DNA of 49,929 nucleotides from an uncultured Eubacteriaceae bacterium (GTDB taxonomy: Bacteria; Bacillota; Clostridia; Peptostreptococcales; Anaerovoracaceae), in assembly GCA_903789635.1 (NCBI GenBank), contig CAIFEY010000020.1:1-49929 (forward strand), read 5' to 3'. Below, piece after piece: positions 8,170 through 16,206 of this stretch; position 1 is the first letter of the stretch, and every line of letters starts with the position of its first letter. The position numbers and the translations under genes were made by a program. The notes under the pieces are model-generated. The model worked only from the letters and a program-made list of their open reading frames with translations, had not been told where the DNA came from and ran no database searches.

Positions 8170-9324
8170 TTATCTGCACCTTATGTGCTTTTTGGCGCTG
8201 TACTTGCCGTAATACGTCTTTCCTGCAACCTGCTTGAACGTACGGATGCGGATATAGTACGTCCTTCCCTTCTTGAGGTTCTTGATTGTCTTGTAAGTTT
8301 TCGCGGCGTCATTGATTGTGTAGGTCTTTTCCCCACTCGTGAACTTGGAATCGCCGGCGATCTGAACTTCGTAGCCGAGCACGGATTTCTTCTTCCATGA
8401 GACCTTGATGCTGTGGTTACGGCTGGTGGTTAGTTTGGAAATGGACACCATCGGAGGAACAGTAGATACACTCGTATAGGTTATTGTCTTTCCGGCGTTC
8501 GTAATGCAGGTCTTATATTCTTCTCCGTTGTAAATCCAAATGCGGTGATTGTAAGATAAATCCGGCAGTTCAACAGTATTGTAGGGGATGTTTGGCATTA
8601 CAAGCTTGACCAAGGAATAAGTTCCGCCGAGCATGTCATCCACTTCGTCATCACCTAGAGCATCGATTGTAAAATTGCTCAGATCCAGAGTTTTCAGGGT
8701 ATAGCACCCGTCAAACATTGACCAGAAATAATCTACGTTGCTCGTATCGAAGTTCTTTAAATCTAATTCTCTAAGATATTCGCATTCATTAAACATCTCA
8801 CCCATATCGATGACATTCGACGTCCTGAAACTTGAAATATTCAGATCGGTTAATCGCATACAATAATAAAACATCATACTCATATTTTCAACTTTTGAAG
8901 TGTCAAATGCTCTCAAATCGAGTCTTCTCAGATAATTGCAGAATGAAAACATTCCTTCCATATTCGTTACTTTTGACGTATTCGTTCCTGTAAAATCAAT
9001 GGTTCTGAGTTTCTCCAGTCTATAAAACCAGTATGACATATCAGTGACATTAGTGACGCTTACCTTTGCCGATTTTACTTCGCTCGCATACTGCGTCCAC
9101 TCAGGACCTGGATATCTTGTGTCATCATCTTTGTCCTCACGGTGCGGATAATTTGCATCCCCGGATCCGGTGATCGTCAGAACTCCATCGGAAATACTCC
9201 ACTTCAAATCCCCGCTCACGCCGGAGTGGGTCGCCGCGCTGGCGATCTGGGCGCTGCAGCAGATCAGGATGAATACCAGGGATGCCAATAGGGCCAGATT
9301 TTTGACTGTGGTCTTTGTCTTCAT
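8170..9324 (-). CDS. secreted BspA-like leucine-rich surface protein (DUF285 repeats)
   Basis: A 384-residue exported protein. Residues 1-31 form a Sec signal peptide with a hydrophobic core and an AxA cleavage site (ASAA). The middle (about 95-255) contains DUF285/BspA-type repeats with the consensus LDL..F.TS.V..M..MF..C, for example LDLKNFDTSNV and MFYYC. The C-terminus (about 295-384) resembles a fibronectin type III-like module ending YYGKYSAKKHIRC, seen in many clostridial cell-surface proteins. BspA-like proteins bind host or matrix molecules in several species; the ligand here is unknown. No sortase motif or membrane anchor is present, so it is probably released or held non-covalently. 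Ribosome site AAAGGA. The next upstream gene is a paralogue sharing its layout and promoter type. Confidence 0.8.
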   Translation of the reverse strand: MKTKTTVKNLALLASLVFILICCSAQIASAATHSGVSGDLKWSISDGVLTITGSGDANYPHREDKDDDTRYPGPEWTQYASEVKSAKVSVTNVTDMSYWFYRLEKLRTIDFTGTNTSKVTNMEGMFSFCNYLRRLDLRAFDTSKVENMSMMFYYCMRLTDLNISSFRTSNVIDMGEMFNECEYLRELDLKNFDTSNVDYFWSMFDGCYTLKTLDLSNFTIDALGDDEVDDMLGGTYSLVKLVMPNIPYNTVELPDLSYNHRIWIYNGEEYKTCITNAGKTITYTSVSTVPPMVSISKLTTSRNHSIKVSWKKKSVLGYEVQIAGDSKFTSGEKTYTINDAAKTYKTIKNLKKGRTYYIRIRTFKQVAGKTYYGKYSAKKHIRCR

Positions 9325-9388
9325 GGTGTTGTCCTTTCTTCTTCATAATTAAAACGTCGCAAGATGCGGAATTTTATTCCGTAATTAA

Positions 9389-9432
9389 AGAATAGCATCT
9401 GCTCTGACCAGCAGTCAATTTATTATGACAAT
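9389..9432 (-). promoter_or_regulatory. promoter of BspA-like gene 1
   Basis: -35 TTGACT (9413-9418), 18-bp spacer, -10 TATTCT (9389-9394). Directly upstream is the sequence TTGTCATAATAAA, also found before the genes at 9530 and (partly) 18584. Confidence 0.65.
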
Positions 9433-9463
9433 TCGCGGGTGAACTTTGTCTAAAGAGAAATAC

Positions 9464-9499
9464 AAAAAGACCAGACCCCGCAATCCCGCAGGGCCTGGT
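9464..9499 (-). terminator. terminator of BspA-like gene 2
   Basis: Minus-strand 12-bp stem (ACCAGGCCCTGC with GCGGGGTCTGGT, including G-T pairs), followed by CTTTTTGTATTT. Confidence 0.8.
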
Positions 9500-9529
9500 G
9501 GCTGATGTGCATGGTGAACTTTGTCTGGG

Positions 9530-10621
9530 CTAGCTGCACTTGATGTGCCTGATGGCGCTGCGGCTGCCGTAATAGGTCTCGCCGTAGAGATGGTTGACGG
9601 TGCGGACGCGGACGTAGTAGGTCCTGCCTTTCTGCAGCTTCTTGATGGTCTTGGATGTGACCTTGGCGCTCTTGATCGTGTAGGTCTTCAGCCCCTTGGT
9701 AAAGCGCTTATTGGCGGCGATCTGGAGCTCGTAGCCGGAGACGGACTTCTTCTTCCAGGTGACCTTGATGCTGTGGTTTTTGGCGGTGGTCAGCCTGGTG
9801 ATCGTGGTCTTAGGGGTGGCTGTCGAGATGCGGGTGTAGGTGATCGGCTTGTCGGCGTAGATGGCGAACCAGTAGGTTTTGCCGTTATAGATCCAGGCGT
9901 ACGGGTCCTGGGCGCCGCTCAGCAGGCCGCTGTCTTCCACGCTCGGCAGCTGGACGTCGGAATGGGCAGGGATGGTGATGGACTGGAGCGCGGAGTCTTT
10001 GCCCGCCGGGAAGATCACCTCTTTGGCGTAGTATCCCTGGATGGAGAAGCTGCTCAGGTCCAGGGTTTTCAGGGAATCGCAGTGGTAGAACATGTGCGAC
10101 CACGCGACGACGTTTCCGGTGGCAAAGTTCTTCAGGTCCAGTTCCGGCAGGCCTTTACAGCCGTAAAACATGTATTCCATGTCCTCGACGCTGGATGTGT
10201 TAAAACCGGACAGGTCGAGGGCGGTCAGCCTGTCGCAGCCGTAGAACAAGCCCTCCATGTCCTTGACCTTGGACGTGTCCGTTCCGGTGAAATCGATCTT
10301 GGTTAAGTTATGCATGATCGCAAACCAGTAGGACATGTCGGTTGCATTGGTCACGCTGACCCTGGCCGACGTCACCTCGGACGCGTAATCCGTCCAGTCC
10401 AGGGTCCTCGCCCCAAAATTCTCGATCGGATACGAGCGGTCCTTATACGCGGCGTCTCCGGATCCCGTGATCGTCAGCACGCCGCTGTCGATCTTCCAAT
10501 TCAGGTCCCCGCTCACGCCGGAATGGGTGTCTGCACTCGCGATCTGTGCGCTGCAGCAGATCAGGATGAGTACCAGGGATGCCAGGAGGGCGAGGTTCCT
10601 GACGATTGATTTCGTCTTCAT
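9530..10621 (-). CDS. secreted BspA-like leucine-rich surface protein, paralogue
   Basis: A 363-residue paralogue of the protein at 8170..9324. Signal peptides and the next ~20 residues are nearly identical (LALLASLV.ILICCSAQIAS), followed by DLNWKIDSGVLTITGSGDA. DUF285 repeats at about 105-185 include LDLSGFNTSSVEDMEYMF and LDLKNFATGNV. The last ~95 residues form the same fibronectin-like module, ending SAIRHIKC. It has fewer repeats than its neighbour and is more GC-rich, so the pair are diverged duplicates rather than a recent copy. Each has its own promoter and terminator, so they are separate transcription units. It likely acts at the cell surface; no anchor motif is visible. Confidence 0.8.
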   Translation of the reverse strand: MKTKSIVRNLALLASLVLILICCSAQIASADTHSGVSGDLNWKIDSGVLTITGSGDAAYKDRSYPIENFGARTLDWTDYASEVTSARVSVTNATDMSYWFAIMHNLTKIDFTGTDTSKVKDMEGLFYGCDRLTALDLSGFNTSSVEDMEYMFYGCKGLPELDLKNFATGNVVAWSHMFYHCDSLKTLDLSSFSIQGYYAKEVIFPAGKDSALQSITIPAHSDVQLPSVEDSGLLSGAQDPYAWIYNGKTYWFAIYADKPITYTRISTATPKTTITRLTTAKNHSIKVTWKKKSVSGYELQIAANKRFTKGLKTYTIKSAKVTSKTIKKLQKGRTYYVRVRTVNHLYGETYYGSRSAIRHIKCS

Positions 10622-10699
10622 AATCGTTCCTCTTCATTTCATGATTGAATAGACTGCGGTAGATGCAGCGCACGGTCACGAGTGCACTGCTGTAAGAAA

Positions 10700-10744
10700 A
10701 TTTTACCACCCGGGGTTGATGAGCGTCAATTTCGTTATGACAAT
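10700..10744 (-). promoter_or_regulatory. promoter of BspA-like gene 2
   Basis: -35 TTGACG (10724-10729), 18-bp spacer, -10 TAAAAT (10700-10705). The bases just upstream read TTGTCATAACGAAA, matching the element before the other BspA-like gene. Confidence 0.65.
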
Positions 10745-10795
10745 CTTCTGTAAAATTTACACAGATGGTGGCCTCCCTATCAGAAAAATAATATA

Positions 10796-10847
10796 TTGTC
10801 AAAGTCTGACCCTCTATGGTATCATCTTATTGTTAGATATGTCTAAC
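10796..10847 (+). promoter_or_regulatory. promoter and operator of the methyltransferase gene
   Basis: -35 TTGTCA (10796-10801), 18-bp spacer, -10 TATCAT (10820-10825). Seven bases later is the inverted repeat GTTAGATATGTCTAAC (10832-10847), at the expected transcription start and so well placed for a repressor. A ~135-base leader follows before the gene. Confidence 0.55.
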
Positions 10848-10982
10848 TTATATGAAGATTGCTGTATGCCGCAGGCAGACAGGATTCCGGCCGGCCGCCG
10901 CCGCTGCCGCGCTGAATAATACTAAACCTGTTGAAAACGCGAAAATCACCGAAAACATGAATAAATACGAAAGGATAATGCC

Positions 10983-11807
10983 ATGGATACGAATCTGAAC
11001 GCAGAAACTGCCATTGAAAAACCCGATTACAAGAACTGGATGCCGGCCACGCTCGTGAAGGGCATGCGCGCGGCATCGACCGTGCTGTGGGTCATCGCGG
11101 CGGTGGTCATCGTCCAGTTCGCCAAAATCCCCCGTCCATACAGCATCCCGGCTGCTGCGGTGACCGTCGTCTTTGCCGCAGGATGCACAGTATTCGCGGT
11201 CAAGTTCAAGAGAATGTACGACGCCTTCTCCTACGACGGAAAGCGCCAGCTCTCCCGCGAGATCATCGAGGGCGTCGCGTCCTATGTCACCCTCCCGGAC
11301 GGCGGCCTCGGCCTCGACGTCGGCTGCGGCAGCGGCGCCCTCACCATCGCCTGCGCCAGGAACAACCCGAACGCCTCCATGCTCGGCATCGACCGCTGGG
11401 GCAAAGACTACGCCTCCTTCTCACTCCCCCTCTGCCGCCGAAACGCACGCGCCGAAGGCATTACCAACGTCCGCTTCCAGAAAGGCAATGCCGTCAGCCT
11501 GGACTTCCCCGACGAGACCTTTGACGCCGTCACCAGCAACTACGTCTACCACAACATCACCGGAAAGAACAAGCAGGACCTCCTCCTGGAAACCCTACGC
11601 GTCCTGAAAAAAGGCGGCACCTTCGCCATCCACGACCTGATGTCCCCTTCCCGCTACGGCGACATGGACGCCTTTGAATCCCACCTCAAGGCCATGGGAT
11701 TCTCCGAAGTCCGTCGGATCGACACCGCCGACAGCCTGTTCATGACCAGGCAGGAGGCGCGCGCGTACGGGCTCGCCGGCACGACGCTGCTGGTGGGGAG
11801 GAAATAG
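10983..11807 (+). CDS. membrane-anchored class I SAM-dependent methyltransferase
   Basis: A 274-residue protein. Two N-terminal hydrophobic helices (about 30-46 and 55-73) should anchor it in the membrane, with the catalytic domain in the cytoplasm. The Rossmann-type methyltransferase domain shows motif I LDVGCGSGAL (111-120), an acidic loop at LGIDRWG and a later motif DAVTSNYVYHN, then LRVLKKGGTF. The fold resembles UbiE/Methyltransf_11 small-molecule methyltransferases. The substrate cannot be told from sequence. The start is supported by GAAAGGATA upstream. It is monocistronic, with an inverted-repeat operator at its promoter, so expression is probably controlled by a repressor encoded elsewhere. 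No clear terminator was found after it. Confidence 0.75.
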   Translation: MDTNLNAETAIEKPDYKNWMPATLVKGMRAASTVLWVIAAVVIVQFAKIPRPYSIPAAAVTVVFAAGCTVFAVKFKRMYDAFSYDGKRQLSREIIEGVASYVTLPDGGLGLDVGCGSGALTIACARNNPNASMLGIDRWGKDYASFSLPLCRRNARAEGITNVRFQKGNAVSLDFPDETFDAVTSNYVYHNITGKNKQDLLLETLRVLKKGGTFAIHDLMSPSRYGDMDAFESHLKAMGFSEVRRIDTADSLFMTRQEARAYGLAGTTLLVGRK

Positions 11808-12470
11808 CGGACGGGACAGACAGGGCGGGCGTTCTGAAGAGGGGCGGCGGTGCGGCGATGGTTGAAGGAACAGGGGTATTGGAAAAAATCACCCTTGTAT
11901 ACTGTGCACCTTTCTGCAGGAGACACGATATTTCATTTTGGTGTAACGCGATTTTCAAACTTCTATAATAGCGTAAAATCGCCGCCCCTACATAACAGCT
12001 TCTGACGGTCGCCGGGTATTATAGACTTACCATCATTGTAATTTGTCGTACTGTCTGAAATTCGCTCCTATTTCCACGTCATCTCAGGATGAATATCGTC
12101 CGCGGCGCTCCGATGCCGATCAAATTTACAACACATCGTACAAATACACATTTTACTTGATCGTTTATTCACCGCCGCGGACTCTTCCGGAGTGACTGTT
12201 GACCACCCCTGGAGCATTTCCGATCCTGTCTGATTGATTCTTAAATTGTCAGACTTCTGCGCGCGCTTTTTGCCGGCAAAATAGTTCCACCTGGGCGCAG
12301 AAAAATACGTATTGCTGAAATTCGGAAAACCGGTTATGTAAAAAGGCAAGGTTTAACTTAATGTAGAAAATAGAACGACCGGCCTGCCCCTCCTCGGGAG
12401 ATTTCCCATTGATGAAATCAATAGATTATAGATACCGGCATCCTCCATCCGGTGAAATTGAAAAGATCGA
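11808..12470. other. 660-bp intergenic stretch without a supported gene
   Basis: A minus-strand frame at 12068-12349 opens only with TTG and lacks a ribosome site. It includes the cysteine-rich segment MCICTMCC and is too weak to call. The remainder shows no coding signal, RNA gene or strong hairpin that I can identify. Confidence 0.3.
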
Positions 12471-12504
12471 GGCTGTGAAAAATGCCTCAGCATTTTTCAC
12501 AGCC
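12471..12504 (-). terminator. 15-bp perfect hairpin after the adhesin gene
   Basis: Arms GGCTGTGAAAAATGC and its exact complement enclose a 4-base loop 75 bases downstream of the adhesin stop. The following T-run is short on either strand (TTCCTT plus, CGATCTTTT minus), so termination is likely but not certain. Confidence 0.55.
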
Positions 12505-12578
12505 TTCCTTCATCATCTCAGTATTCTATAATGGAAGTTCGTCACACATTCATGATCATTGCCCGCTTGAGCCGTGCT

Positions 12579-14288
12579 CTACTTATCCTGCAACTTCCTC
12601 CTTACAGCCAGCGTCGCCAGGCCGCCCGCGGACAGGCCGAGCAGCGTCAGCCACAACGTCATGTCGGCAGTGTCGCCGGTCTTAGGGGCGCTTGACTTCG
12701 CGGAAGCCTTCTGCGTGCTCTGCGGCTTGTTCTTCGGTTTATTCTCAGGCTTAGTCCCAGGCTTGGCCGGCGGATTAACGATTGGCTTCGGATTATCCGG
12801 TTTCGGCGTGTCCGGCTTCACCGGCGTTGGCGGGTTTGGCGTTGGCGTCGGAGTTGGCGGAGTCGGCGTCGGAGTTGGCGTCGGTGTCGGCGTCGGCGTT
12901 GGCGTTGGCGGATTAGGAGTCGGCGGATTCGGTGTCGGTGTTGGCGGTGTAACTGTTTTCAGCGCGTCCTGCATGTGGACCAGAGCCTTCTCTTGAGTCG
13001 TCCAGACCTCTCCCTTCTTGATTTCGACCTTGCCGCCGTCGGTGACGCGGAAGACGATGTTTTCCGCGACCGTGTAGCCATCTGGGGCGGAGGTCTCAAC
13101 CATCGTGTAGGTGCCCGGGGTCAGCGTGAGCTTCTTCTGCTCAGCAGTGGATTTCCAGGAGGAGACGACGGCGCCGCTGGTGCCTTCGCCTTTGACGACC
13201 TTGAGTTCTGCGCCCGGAAGCTCGGACGTGCCGTTTACAGCGGTCTTGGAGAAGCTGACTTCTGTAGGGGTCGGAGTCGGCGGATTAGGTGCTGGAGTGT
13301 CCGGCTTCTTCGCGTCCTGCATGTGGACCAGGGCCTTGACCTGGGTGGTCCAGGAGTCTCCGCTCTTGAGCTCGACCTTGCTATCGTCGGTGACGCGGAA
13401 GACGATGTTCTCCGCGACCGTGTAGCCTTCTGGGGCGGAGTTCTCGATCATCGTGTAGGTGCCCGGGGTCAACGAGAGCTTCTTCTGCTCAGCAGTAGAT
13501 TTCCAGGAGGAGACGATGTCGCCGCTGGTGCTGTCGCCTTTGACGACCTTGAGTTCTGCGCCCGGAAGCTCGGACGTGCCGTTTACAGCGGTCTTGGAGA
13601 AGCTGACTTCTGTAGGGGTCGGAGTCGGCGGATTCGGTGTCGGGGTGTCCGGCACGAAGGAGGATCCGAGCAGGTCCTGGACGAAGAGGCCGGTGTCCGG
13701 ATTGCCGCCGCTGCCGTACGGATTCTGATAGAAATGCAGGGTGAAATTCTCCGGCGGAACTACCGTGCTGCTCACCATGTCGTTATAGACGTTCTGCAGC
13801 TGCTCGCGTTCTGCGTCGGAATACCGCACTGACATTCCCAGCGCCTCGCTGTCCGTGTAGGTCCACAGGATCGACTGCGTGAAGGCCCTGAACTGGTCGT
13901 CGCTGAGGCCGTATTTCTGCTGCAGTCCTGCCTCGTTGTTCGGGTAGCCGAGCCACAGGGTCTTCAAAATGCTCTTCTGCTGATCCAATGAGAAGCTGCT
14001 GTAATTCACCTGCGTGTAGCCCGGGGTGGAATTCTGCTCCGGACTGAATTCGTGGCCCGGCCACTTCAGGTTGACGTTGTAGCAATATACGATCTCACTA
14101 TTTCCGTTCGGTCCGGTTACGGTAAGGTTGTGCATATTATTGCCCATATCCTGGCTGTGGGCAGTGTACGTGCCCGCTGTGCTGGTGTCGGCAAAGGCCG
14201 CCTGGGCAGACAGCCCAAACGCCCCTGCCAGCATCAGCAGCATGACGCACCACACCATCACCCTTGTAAATCTAGTGTTTGTCTTCAT
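12579..14288 (-). CDS. cell-wall-anchored thioester-domain / SpaA-repeat adhesin
   Basis: A 569-residue surface protein. A signal peptide (1-33) is followed by a thioester domain (about 38-200). Candidate thioester residues are Cys69 in YCYN and Gln138 in FTQSILW, matching the Cys-Gln pair of Gram-positive thioester adhesins, which bond covalently to host targets. Two near-identical SpaA/Cna-B-like repeats follow (227-326 and 343-442), each with SFSKTAVNGTSELPGAEL and an E(N/T)SAP(E/D)GYT motif suited to an internal Lys-Asn isopeptide bond. Next come a PT/PN-rich stalk (about 446-530) and a C-terminal sorting signal: SAPKTGDT, a hydrophobic helix and an RRK tail. APKTG in place of LPxTG is unusual but plausible for sortase. 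No sortase gene is in the window. Expressed alone from its own promoter. Confidence 0.85.
   Translation of the reverse strand: MKTNTRFTRVMVWCVMLLMLAGAFGLSAQAAFADTSTAGTYTAHSQDMGNNMHNLTVTGPNGNSEIVYCYNVNLKWPGHEFSPEQNSTPGYTQVNYSSFSLDQQKSILKTLWLGYPNNEAGLQQKYGLSDDQFRAFTQSILWTYTDSEALGMSVRYSDAEREQLQNVYNDMVSSTVVPPENFTLHFYQNPYGSGGNPDTGLFVQDLLGSSFVPDTPTPNPPTPTPTEVSFSKTAVNGTSELPGAELKVVKGDSTSGDIVSSWKSTAEQKKLSLTPGTYTMIENSAPEGYTVAENIVFRVTDDSKVELKSGDSWTTQVKALVHMQDAKKPDTPAPNPPTPTPTEVSFSKTAVNGTSELPGAELKVVKGEGTSGAVVSSWKSTAEQKKLTLTPGTYTMVETSAPDGYTVAENIVFRVTDGGKVEIKKGEVWTTQEKALVHMQDALKTVTPPTPTPNPPTPNPPTPTPTPTPTPTPTPTPPTPTPTPNPPTPVKPDTPKPDNPKPIVNPPAKPGTKPENKPKNKPQSTQKASAKSSAPKTGDTADMTLWLTLLGLSAGGLATLAVRRKLQDK
12825..12955. 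repeat. Pro-Thr stalk microsatellite
   Basis: Short GGNGTNGGNGTNGGN units (plus strand) encode the PTPTP stalk of the adhesin. Such tracts can change length by slippage in multiples of the 6-base unit without breaking the frame. Confidence 0.7.
12963..13610. repeat. two in-frame SpaA-domain repeats
   Basis: Segments 12963-13262 and 13311-13610 encode residues 343-442 and 227-326 of the adhesin. They are nearly identical at both DNA and protein level, indicating a recent in-gene duplication or gene conversion. Confidence 0.75.
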
Positions 14289-14375
14289 AAATCACGACCT
14301 GTTCATGCTGTTGCAAAAACATCTTCTCCTTTCTGCATTGTAATATCTTTGTAAACTTTTATATAACTGTTTTAA

Positions 14376-14405
14376 ATTTTAGCATTACTAATTTTTAACC
14401 GTCAA
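14376..14405 (-). promoter_or_regulatory. promoter of the adhesin gene
   Basis: -35 TTGACG (14400-14405), 18-bp spacer ending AATGC, -10 TAAAAT (14376-14381). The layout matches the BspA-like and Ltp gene promoters. The leader includes an AAAGGAG that lies too far from the ATG. Confidence 0.6.
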
Positions 14406-14578
14406 CTTAAATATTTATTAAATCTGGCTTAAGAATTTGCGCAAGAGTTTAAGAATTTACGTAAGAATGGATATGCAGGAGAACATGGCCGCGCGGCTCA
14501 TCGGAAAAGTTCCGAAGTGGGAATGGTCCGCGGGGCAGAATGAGCGGTTTCGCATCCTCCTGTGTGCGTTTGCACGCG

Positions 14579-14609
14579 AAAAATCCGGCCCCGCGAAATG
14601 GGACCGGAT
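14579..14609 (-). terminator. terminator downstream of the symporter operon
   Basis: Minus-strand stem ATCCGG-CCC with GGG-CCGGAT, followed by TTTTTC, about 180 bases after the symporter stop. A second GC-rich hairpin (arms CCTCCCC and GGGGAGG) lies between, at about 14635-14665. The rest of the 14410-14784 gap has no gene. Confidence 0.6.
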
Positions 14610-14790
14610 GATTCATCAGAACGGTATAATGACCTCCCCTGAACATCGAAGTTCGCGGGGAGGCCCTGGGTGCTTTATTATTCGGATAATGATATTTTCG
14701 TATATTCAGACAATTATTTTGCGTTTGCGTTTCGTCTCTGATATTGTTCATCAAAACGGGCTGATTTGATGCAGTGCGTGTACTTTGTCC

Positions 14791-16104
14791 CTAGAATTTC
14801 ACGAAGTTTCCGATAAATATGATCGCAATGGCGATCGGACAAACGTACTTGATGCATATGCGCAGCCAGTTTCTGGCGGTCTTGCTGTGTACATTGGCGG
14901 CGTCCAGGCAGTTGTCGATGCCCCAGACCCAGCCGCAGAAGATGGAGATCAGGAATGCACCGATGACAACCAGATAGTTGCAGGTTACGATATCCATCTT
15001 ATCGAACAGATCGAGACTGCGAATTGCGATCGATCCGACGATGACGTCACCGGCGATGCAGAGGGCGAGTGCCTTGCCGTGCGTGATGGAAAACATCTCC
15101 ATCAGGGTATCCACGACTGCCTCACACATGCTGATAGCCGACGAGAATGCTGCAATGTAGAAGCCGATGTAGAAAACTGTGCCGATTGCACGTCCGCCTG
15201 CGACGGCGTTGAATGCGTTTGGCAGAGTAATCAGGGAAAGGCTCGGACCTGCCGCCGGTTCCAGGTTGAACGCGAAACAGATCGGGAAAATCATCAGACC
15301 TGCAGCGATGCCGGCAAAGATGATTGATACACTGATGATGGACGCGTCCTTGACCAGGCGCTCCTGCTTGTTCTTGATGCAGCTGCCGAATACCATCGAC
15401 GCCAGCATTCCAATTCCAATGGCAAAGAATGCCTGCCCCAGTGCAGCAGTGAATGATGAGAAAGTAAAGTTTTCTGTTTTCGGGGTAAACATGAATTCTA
15501 GGCCCTTAAAGGAACCTGGAATGCGAAGGCCGATGATAATGCAGACTACCATGATCACGCCCAGCGCCGGAATGATTACCTTAGAGATCTTCTCCACACC
15601 GCCCTGCAGGCCGCGGCTGACCACGAGAGCCAGCAGGATCCAGTTCAGGATCGCCGCGCCGAACATGAGCACGTAGTTGGAGTTGAGCGCGTCGAATGAT
15701 GCGCTGACTGCGGCGGCGTCCTTGCCTACGAAGAATCCGGACGCGGTACGCCAGATATACACCAGAATCCAGGCATAGATCGGGACTGTGTACGCATTGA
15801 TCATCCATCCGGCAGCGAGGTGCAGGTATCCGCTGTAATGCCACTTGGATCCCGGCTTCTCGATCGCCTTGTACGCGCCTGATGCAGCCCTCTGGGAATG
15901 GAGTCCCAGAGACATTTCTGCGGTCAGCAGCGGTATGCCGACCAGGATAATCACGACGACATAGCACAAGATAAACAGCGCACCTCCATTGGTGCCGCAG
16001 ATATATGGAAATCGCCATAAGCTGCCTACGCCTACGGCGAATCCGATCATTGTCATCAAAAAACCGAATACGCTCCCGAAACCCGAGTTGTTATTATCTT
16101 CCAT
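14791..16104 (-). CDS. neurotransmitter:sodium symporter (NSS) family transporter
   Basis: An integral membrane amino-acid transporter of about 437 residues with the LeuT fold. The N-terminal signature GFAVGVGSLWRFPYICGTNGG covers the unwound TM1 that binds Na+ and substrate. About eleven to twelve hydrophobic helices are visible, as in other bacterial NSS proteins. It couples Na+ entry to uptake of an amino acid; the substrate is not determined. The ATG at 16104 is chosen because GGAGG lies 9 bases upstream; an in-frame GTG further up lacks support. It lies 102 bp downstream of the dehydrogenase gene on the same strand, with a GC-rich hairpin but no T-tract between. The pair therefore probably forms an uptake-and-oxidation operon under the divergent GntR regulator. 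Confidence 0.85.
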   Translation of the reverse strand: MEDNNNSGFGSVFGFLMTMIGFAVGVGSLWRFPYICGTNGGALFILCYVVVIILVGIPLLTAEMSLGLHSQRAASGAYKAIEKPGSKWHYSGYLHLAAGWMINAYTVPIYAWILVYIWRTASGFFVGKDAAAVSASFDALNSNYVLMFGAAILNWILLALVVSRGLQGGVEKISKVIIPALGVIMVVCIIIGLRIPGSFKGLEFMFTPKTENFTFSSFTAALGQAFFAIGIGMLASMVFGSCIKNKQERLVKDASIISVSIIFAGIAAGLMIFPICFAFNLEPAAGPSLSLITLPNAFNAVAGGRAIGTVFYIGFYIAAFSSAISMCEAVVDTLMEMFSITHGKALALCIAGDVIVGSIAIRSLDLFDKMDIVTCNYLVVIGAFLISIFCGWVWGIDNCLDAANVHSKTARNWLRICIKYVCPIAIAIIFIGNFVKF

Positions 16105-16139
16105 TAGACTAATCCTCCGTTTCTTCACACACAGGGGGC

Positions 16140-16163
16140 GGCGGGCGCCGGCCGGTGCCCGCC
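16140..16163 (-). other. intercistronic GC hairpin
   Basis: Ten-bp stem GGCGGGCGCC with GGTGCCCGCC around a GGCC loop, between the dehydrogenase and symporter genes. There is no T-tract, so it is more likely an mRNA stability or processing element than a terminator. Confidence 0.45.
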
Positions 16164-16206
16164 ATGGCTGTTATGTTACGGGAGTTCAGACCTGTTGATC
16201 TGTCTG

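Noticed and set aside
12068-12349. Minus-strand 93-codon frame with a cysteine-rich tail
   Set aside because: TTG start only, no ribosome binding site, no family resemblance; kept as intergenic.
12825-12955. Regular short repeats that could suggest a CRISPR array
   Set aside because: The units are 6-9 bp, without unique spacers, and lie in frame within the adhesin gene, encoding its Pro-Thr stalk.
12975-13832. Long plus-strand reading frame of 285 codons
   Set aside because: It is the antisense shadow of the thioester/SpaA adhesin; it has no ribosome site and no recognisable motif, while the minus-strand frame has a signal peptide, domains and a sorting signal.
16140-16163. Terminator between the dehydrogenase and symporter genes
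   Set aside because: The stem is strong but no T-tract follows on either strand, so termination is not supported.
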